In this document: one piece after another, positions 29,954 through 32,384 of the stretch
How the letters are laid out: every line of letters starts with the position of its first letter
Position numbering within the stretch: the first letter of the stretch is position 1
Assembly (NCBI GenBank): GCA_029865845.1
Contig: JARXAM010000112.1
Location: forward strand, 1-32,384
Source: Rhodoferax sp.
GTDB taxonomy: Bacteria > Pseudomonadota > Gammaproteobacteria > Burkholderiales > Burkholderiaceae_C
Reading direction: 5' to 3'
DNA length: 32,384 bases
Notes under the pieces: model-generated
What the model was told of the DNA's origin: nothing
The model's input: only the letters and a program-made list of their open reading frames with translations
Database searches by the model: none
Translations under genes and position numbers: made by a program

Positions 29954-31327
29954 ATGAAGAGTATTTTTACAAAGAATAAAGAATTTATCGCAGGCATAGT
30001 TCTTATTTCGGGCGCGGGCCTACTCTTCATATGGCCACTACCGGGAACTATAGCCCTTCGGAACCTACTGCTGTTGACGGGTGGACTCTCATCAATATAT
30101 TTTTTTTCCAGAGACAGAGTGGCTCTGAGAGCTGCTGTAACCGCAAATTTTCCTCTGATTCTTTTTTTCTTCTGGGTCGTAGCACACTACTTTTTTCTTT
30201 CTAATCAGAAAGAAATGCAGTGGAAGGAGTTGACAGGCTTCTGGTTACGATCTGCAATATCGACGATCATGGGCGCGTGTATCGGCATAATACTCTCCAC
30301 GCAACTCCTTCGAAAAGATAAAAAAATACATATTGACTCGACTTCAATATTCAACGCATCTATTTACACATCACTTGCAATTTACCTTGTACGGTATCTT
30401 TATGAACTTGCAATCAGCAAAGAACCTGTTCCACATGACTTTTATATGATTCCATTTGGGGGAAAGCCCCAAATTGTGATATTCATAGGAATTGCGTTTG
30501 TCGGCGGGCTTACCAATCTACTCCTGGCTCTAAAAACTCCAGACTGGAAGAAAAATATAGTATTTCCTGCACTCGTCATGGGACTATCACTATTCTCATT
30601 CCAACTATCCAACACTAAAAACGGATTTCTAGTATCACTTTCATTACTCATTGGAACTCTAGCACTTACTTTAAAGAGTAGATATTACGCACCAAAAATC
30701 AAATCAGCGATCCTGATTGCATCGGTACCCTTAATGATTATTGGCGGCATACATATACAAAAAAACACGGCATGGCATACAGCGTATGCCGATATAAAAA
30801 CCGGAGTTGCAATCTCTGAACAAACCTACTGGAAAGACTGGTTGCGGGATCCGTTACCTCGAAATGAAAATGATCAGTTAGTTAACCAAAGCACCTACCT
30901 TCGAGTTGCATGGCTAACCGCTGCGCTCCAGATAATTGGAGATCATCCTTGGGGTTACGGCCTAATGTCTTATTCTTTCACTTACTTAGCCCAAGAAAAG
31001 TGGTCTGATTTCTATACCAAAGATAAAAATCATATGGTGGCAACGCACAGCGGCTGGATAGATTTGACATTAGGTCTTGGGATTCCAGCCACGGCATTTT
31101 TGTTTTTTTCCTTTTTTATCAACACGAAAAAGGCATTAAAGCAAGAAAACGGAACCATATTCTGGAATAAATACTCAATTCTCATGACCCCATTTTTTCT
31201 ACTTTCATTTCTTACTGTAGAAGTTTCCTATGATATTTTTTATGAAGTGCTGTTGTTTTTCTTAGCAATATTTGGAAGTCTACAGTCCTGCACAACTCTT
31301 CAAACAAACCGAGCCAATAGTGAATGA
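29954..31327 (+). CDS. O-antigen ligase / Wzy-like membrane protein
   Basis: A 457-residue polytopic membrane protein with about ten hydrophobic segments. A large periplasmic-type loop lies between residues about 270 and 360, and THSGWIDLTLGLGIPA holds the conserved histidine and glycine-rich stretch seen in O-antigen ligases (WaaL) and Wzy_C proteins. It would attach a lipid-linked glycan to core-lipid A, or polymerise the glycan; sequence alone does not separate these. ATG 29954 follows the GT10 stop by 7 bp; ATG 29921 is an alternative start overlapping it. Strongly AT-rich, and the last gene before the IS element. Confidence 0.82.
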   Translation: MKSIFTKNKEFIAGIVLISGAGLLFIWPLPGTIALRNLLLLTGGLSSIYFFSRDRVALRAAVTANFPLILFFFWVVAHYFFLSNQKEMQWKELTGFWLRSAISTIMGACIGIILSTQLLRKDKKIHIDSTSIFNASIYTSLAIYLVRYLYELAISKEPVPHDFYMIPFGGKPQIVIFIGIAFVGGLTNLLLALKTPDWKKNIVFPALVMGLSLFSFQLSNTKNGFLVSLSLLIGTLALTLKSRYYAPKIKSAILIASVPLMIIGGIHIQKNTAWHTAYADIKTGVAISEQTYWKDWLRDPLPRNENDQLVNQSTYLRVAWLTAALQIIGDHPWGYGLMSYSFTYLAQEKWSDFYTKDKNHMVATHSGWIDLTLGLGIPATAFLFFSFFINTKKALKQENGTIFWNKYSILMTPFFLLSFLTVEVSYDIFYEVLLFFLAIFGSLQSCTTLQTNRANSE

Positions 31328-31459
31328 AAACTTCTACTTTGACCTGCCCGGTGAATTTCGGACCAGTTGAAGCTTGAGAGAATGGTCTCTTCTGCCAGGG
31401 TAATCCTCCCGTAGAACCATCGGAGCCAGAAGTAGAAATTTCTCGGAGAGAATTTCTAC

Positions 31460-31723
31460 ATGAAGAAGTCCAAGTTTTCAGACAGCCAGATCATGCAGGC
31501 CCTCAAGCGCGTGGAAGCGGGTCTGGGCGTACCTGAACTGTGCCGTGAGATCGGCATCAGCACGGCGACCTTTTACAAGTGGCGCGCCAAGTTCGGCGGC
31601 ATGGATACGTCGCTGATCGCTAGGATGAAAGAGCTCGAAGAGGAGAACCGGCGCCTCAAGAAGATGTACGTCGAAGAAAAACTCAAGGCCGAAATTGCTG
31701 CCGAGTACCTGGCAAAAAAGTAG
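31460..31723 (+). CDS. IS3-family transposase OrfA
   Basis: An 87-residue protein with a helix-turn-helix ([15 protein letters not shown], then [18 protein letters not shown]) and a leucine-zipper-like coiled coil ([19 protein letters not shown]). It binds the IS ends and also forms the N-terminal part of the OrfAB transposase made by frameshifting. Start ATG 31460 has a GGAGAG ribosome-binding site. It ends at TAG directly after the A6G slippery heptamer. Length is normal and the gene looks intact. Confidence 0.94.
   Translation: MKKSKFSDSQIMQALKRVEAGLGVPELCREIGISTATFYKWRAKFGGMDTSLIARMKELEEENRRLKKMYVEEKLKAEIAAEYLAKK
31714..31720 (+). other. Programmed -1 frameshift heptamer
   Basis: A AAA AAG in the orfA frame, immediately before the orfA TAG stop (31721-31723). 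Slipping back one base enters the orfB frame (GTA GCC CGG ...), which is open through the orfB ATG at 31747. This is the standard IS3-family signal. Confidence 0.85.
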
Positions 31724-31746
31724 CCCGGCCATCTCGCAGGCGTGAG

Positions 31747-32277
31747 ATGGCCAAAGAAGTCGTAGCCCAACGAGGCGTCACCATCCGGCTAGCCTGTCAG
31801 ATATTCACAGTGAGCCCATCGTGCTTTCGCTACGTTGCCAAGACCGATGAAGAAAACAGGCGCATTGCCGATTGGCTACTGCGTTTGACCGACAACAACC
31901 GCAATTGGGGTTTTGGCCTGTGCTTTCTGTACCTGCGCAACATCAAGGGGTTTCCATGGAACCACAAGCGGGTGTACAGGGTCTACCGGGAGCTGGAGCT
32001 CAACCTACGTATCAAACCACGCAAACGCATGGTGCGCCAGAAGCCTGAAGCGCTGCATGTACCCCAGGCCATCAACATGGTTTGGTCCATGGATTTCATG
32101 CACGACCAGCTCGACGACGGCAGGAGCATTCGCCTGCTCAATGTCATTGACGATTTCAACCGCGAAGCGCTGGCCATCGAGATTGATTTCTCCTTGCCAT
32201 CCGAGCGCGTCATACGGGTCTTGGATCAGGTCATTGCCTGGCGCGGTGTTTGTCAACAAAGTTGTCCGCTCTTCTAA
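31747..32277 (+). pseudogene. IS3-family transposase OrfB, truncated
   Basis: This is the N-terminal part of an rve-type integrase. Family similarity runs to IAWRG near 32246 and then ends in VCQQSCPLF and a stop. The region includes the HTH_21 segment ([26 protein letters not shown]) and the first catalytic Asp in VWSMDFMHD. The second Asp (in DNGPE) and the final Glu of the DDE triad would lie downstream and are missing. An intact OrfB would be roughly 280 residues. The orphan product cannot catalyse transposition. In the shifted frame, OrfAB would enter from 31720. Confidence 0.85.
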
Positions 32278-32384
32278 ACGGCCATCGCCACTTTTTCTGG
32301 CGATCTCACATGCTCCCTTGGCGGGTTCAGCCACACCTCTTTGATGTGCCCCCAGTTGCGCGTCTGCCTTGACTTCCAGCGCCC
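32274..32384 (-). CDS. Possible C-terminus of an unidentified gene at the window edge
   Basis: On the minus strand, the frame from the window edge to TAG at 32274 has no stops over 36 codons; it contains [15 protein letters not shown] and ends AMAV. It begins right after the point where orfB is interrupted. This may be the end of another transposase that inserted into the IS3 element, but I do not recognise the family, and so short an open stretch could be chance. Confidence 0.3.
   Translation of the reverse strand, partial: GRWKSRQTRNWGHIKEVWLNPPREHVRSPEKVAMAV

Larger units (their letters stand above)
31340..32246 (+). mobile_element. IS3-family element (IS407-like), broken at the right
   Basis: The left end is placed at TGACCTGCCCG (31340), which resembles the terminal sequence of the IS407 group as I recall it. 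OrfA and orfB follow, joined by a -1 frameshift signal. Homology to an IS3 transposase stops at about 32246, inside orfB, before the second and third catalytic residues. The right terminal repeat is therefore absent. The left end lies 12 bp after the O-antigen ligase-like stop. No target-site duplication can be checked. Confidence 0.8.

Overview
The window looks like a chromosomal segment of a betaproteobacterium of the order Burkholderiales, most likely a Comamonadaceae (Rhodoferax/Polaromonas-like) member. The basis is gene order (map-glnD; smc-zipA-ligA; dapC-dapD-pilU-like-dapE-prmB; tolB-pal-cpoB), protein style and a GC-rich backbone. No 16S or other definitive marker is present, so the genus is an inference.

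Layout. (1) 1-172: a short edge with two tandem 21-bp repeats that resemble IS terminal repeats. (2) 182-4273: map and glnD on the + strand, separated by a minus-strand MntA/HepT-type toxin-antitoxin remnant whose HEPN partner looks internally deleted. (3) 4289-11975, minus strand: an orphan HPt protein, then smc, zipA, ligA and def (chromosome condensation, division, DNA ligation, N-terminal processing). (4) 12057-17392, + strand: the lysine/meso-DAP branch dapC, dapD, dapE with a PilT/PilU-type ATPase embedded in it, then prmB. (5) 17453-19393: a YheS-like ABC-F protein, ending at a bidirectional terminator facing two tandem tRNA-Lys genes. (6) 19671-23109, minus strand: tolB, pal, cpoB and tcdA. 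The tRNA promoter -10 box lies in the last codons of tcdA. tolQRA is not next to tolB; a glycosyltransferase gene is.

(7) 23120-31327: a cell-envelope polysaccharide/LPS cluster. It holds a GT2 enzyme (minus strand) and, divergently, a WaaE/KdtX-like glycosyltransferase, an MsbA-like flippase, a NodB-type deacetylase, a DUF6492 protein, a second GT2-like protein, a GT10 (fucosyltransferase-like) enzyme and an O-antigen-ligase-like membrane protein. The first four + strand genes overlap by 4-8 nt and keep the GC-rich style. From about 28.2 kb the DNA becomes markedly AT-rich, which suggests a transferred distal part. (8) 31340-32384: an IS3-family (IS407-like) element starting 12 bp after the ligase gene. 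It has an orfA/orfB -1 frameshift heptamer, and orfB is broken at about 32246 by unrelated sequence.

I found no CRISPR array, prophage or obviously new multi-gene defence system. The least ordinary parts are the eroded MntA/HepT module, the AT-rich glycan cassette, two likely leaderless starts (map, dapC), and the tRNA-Lys promoter inside tcdA.
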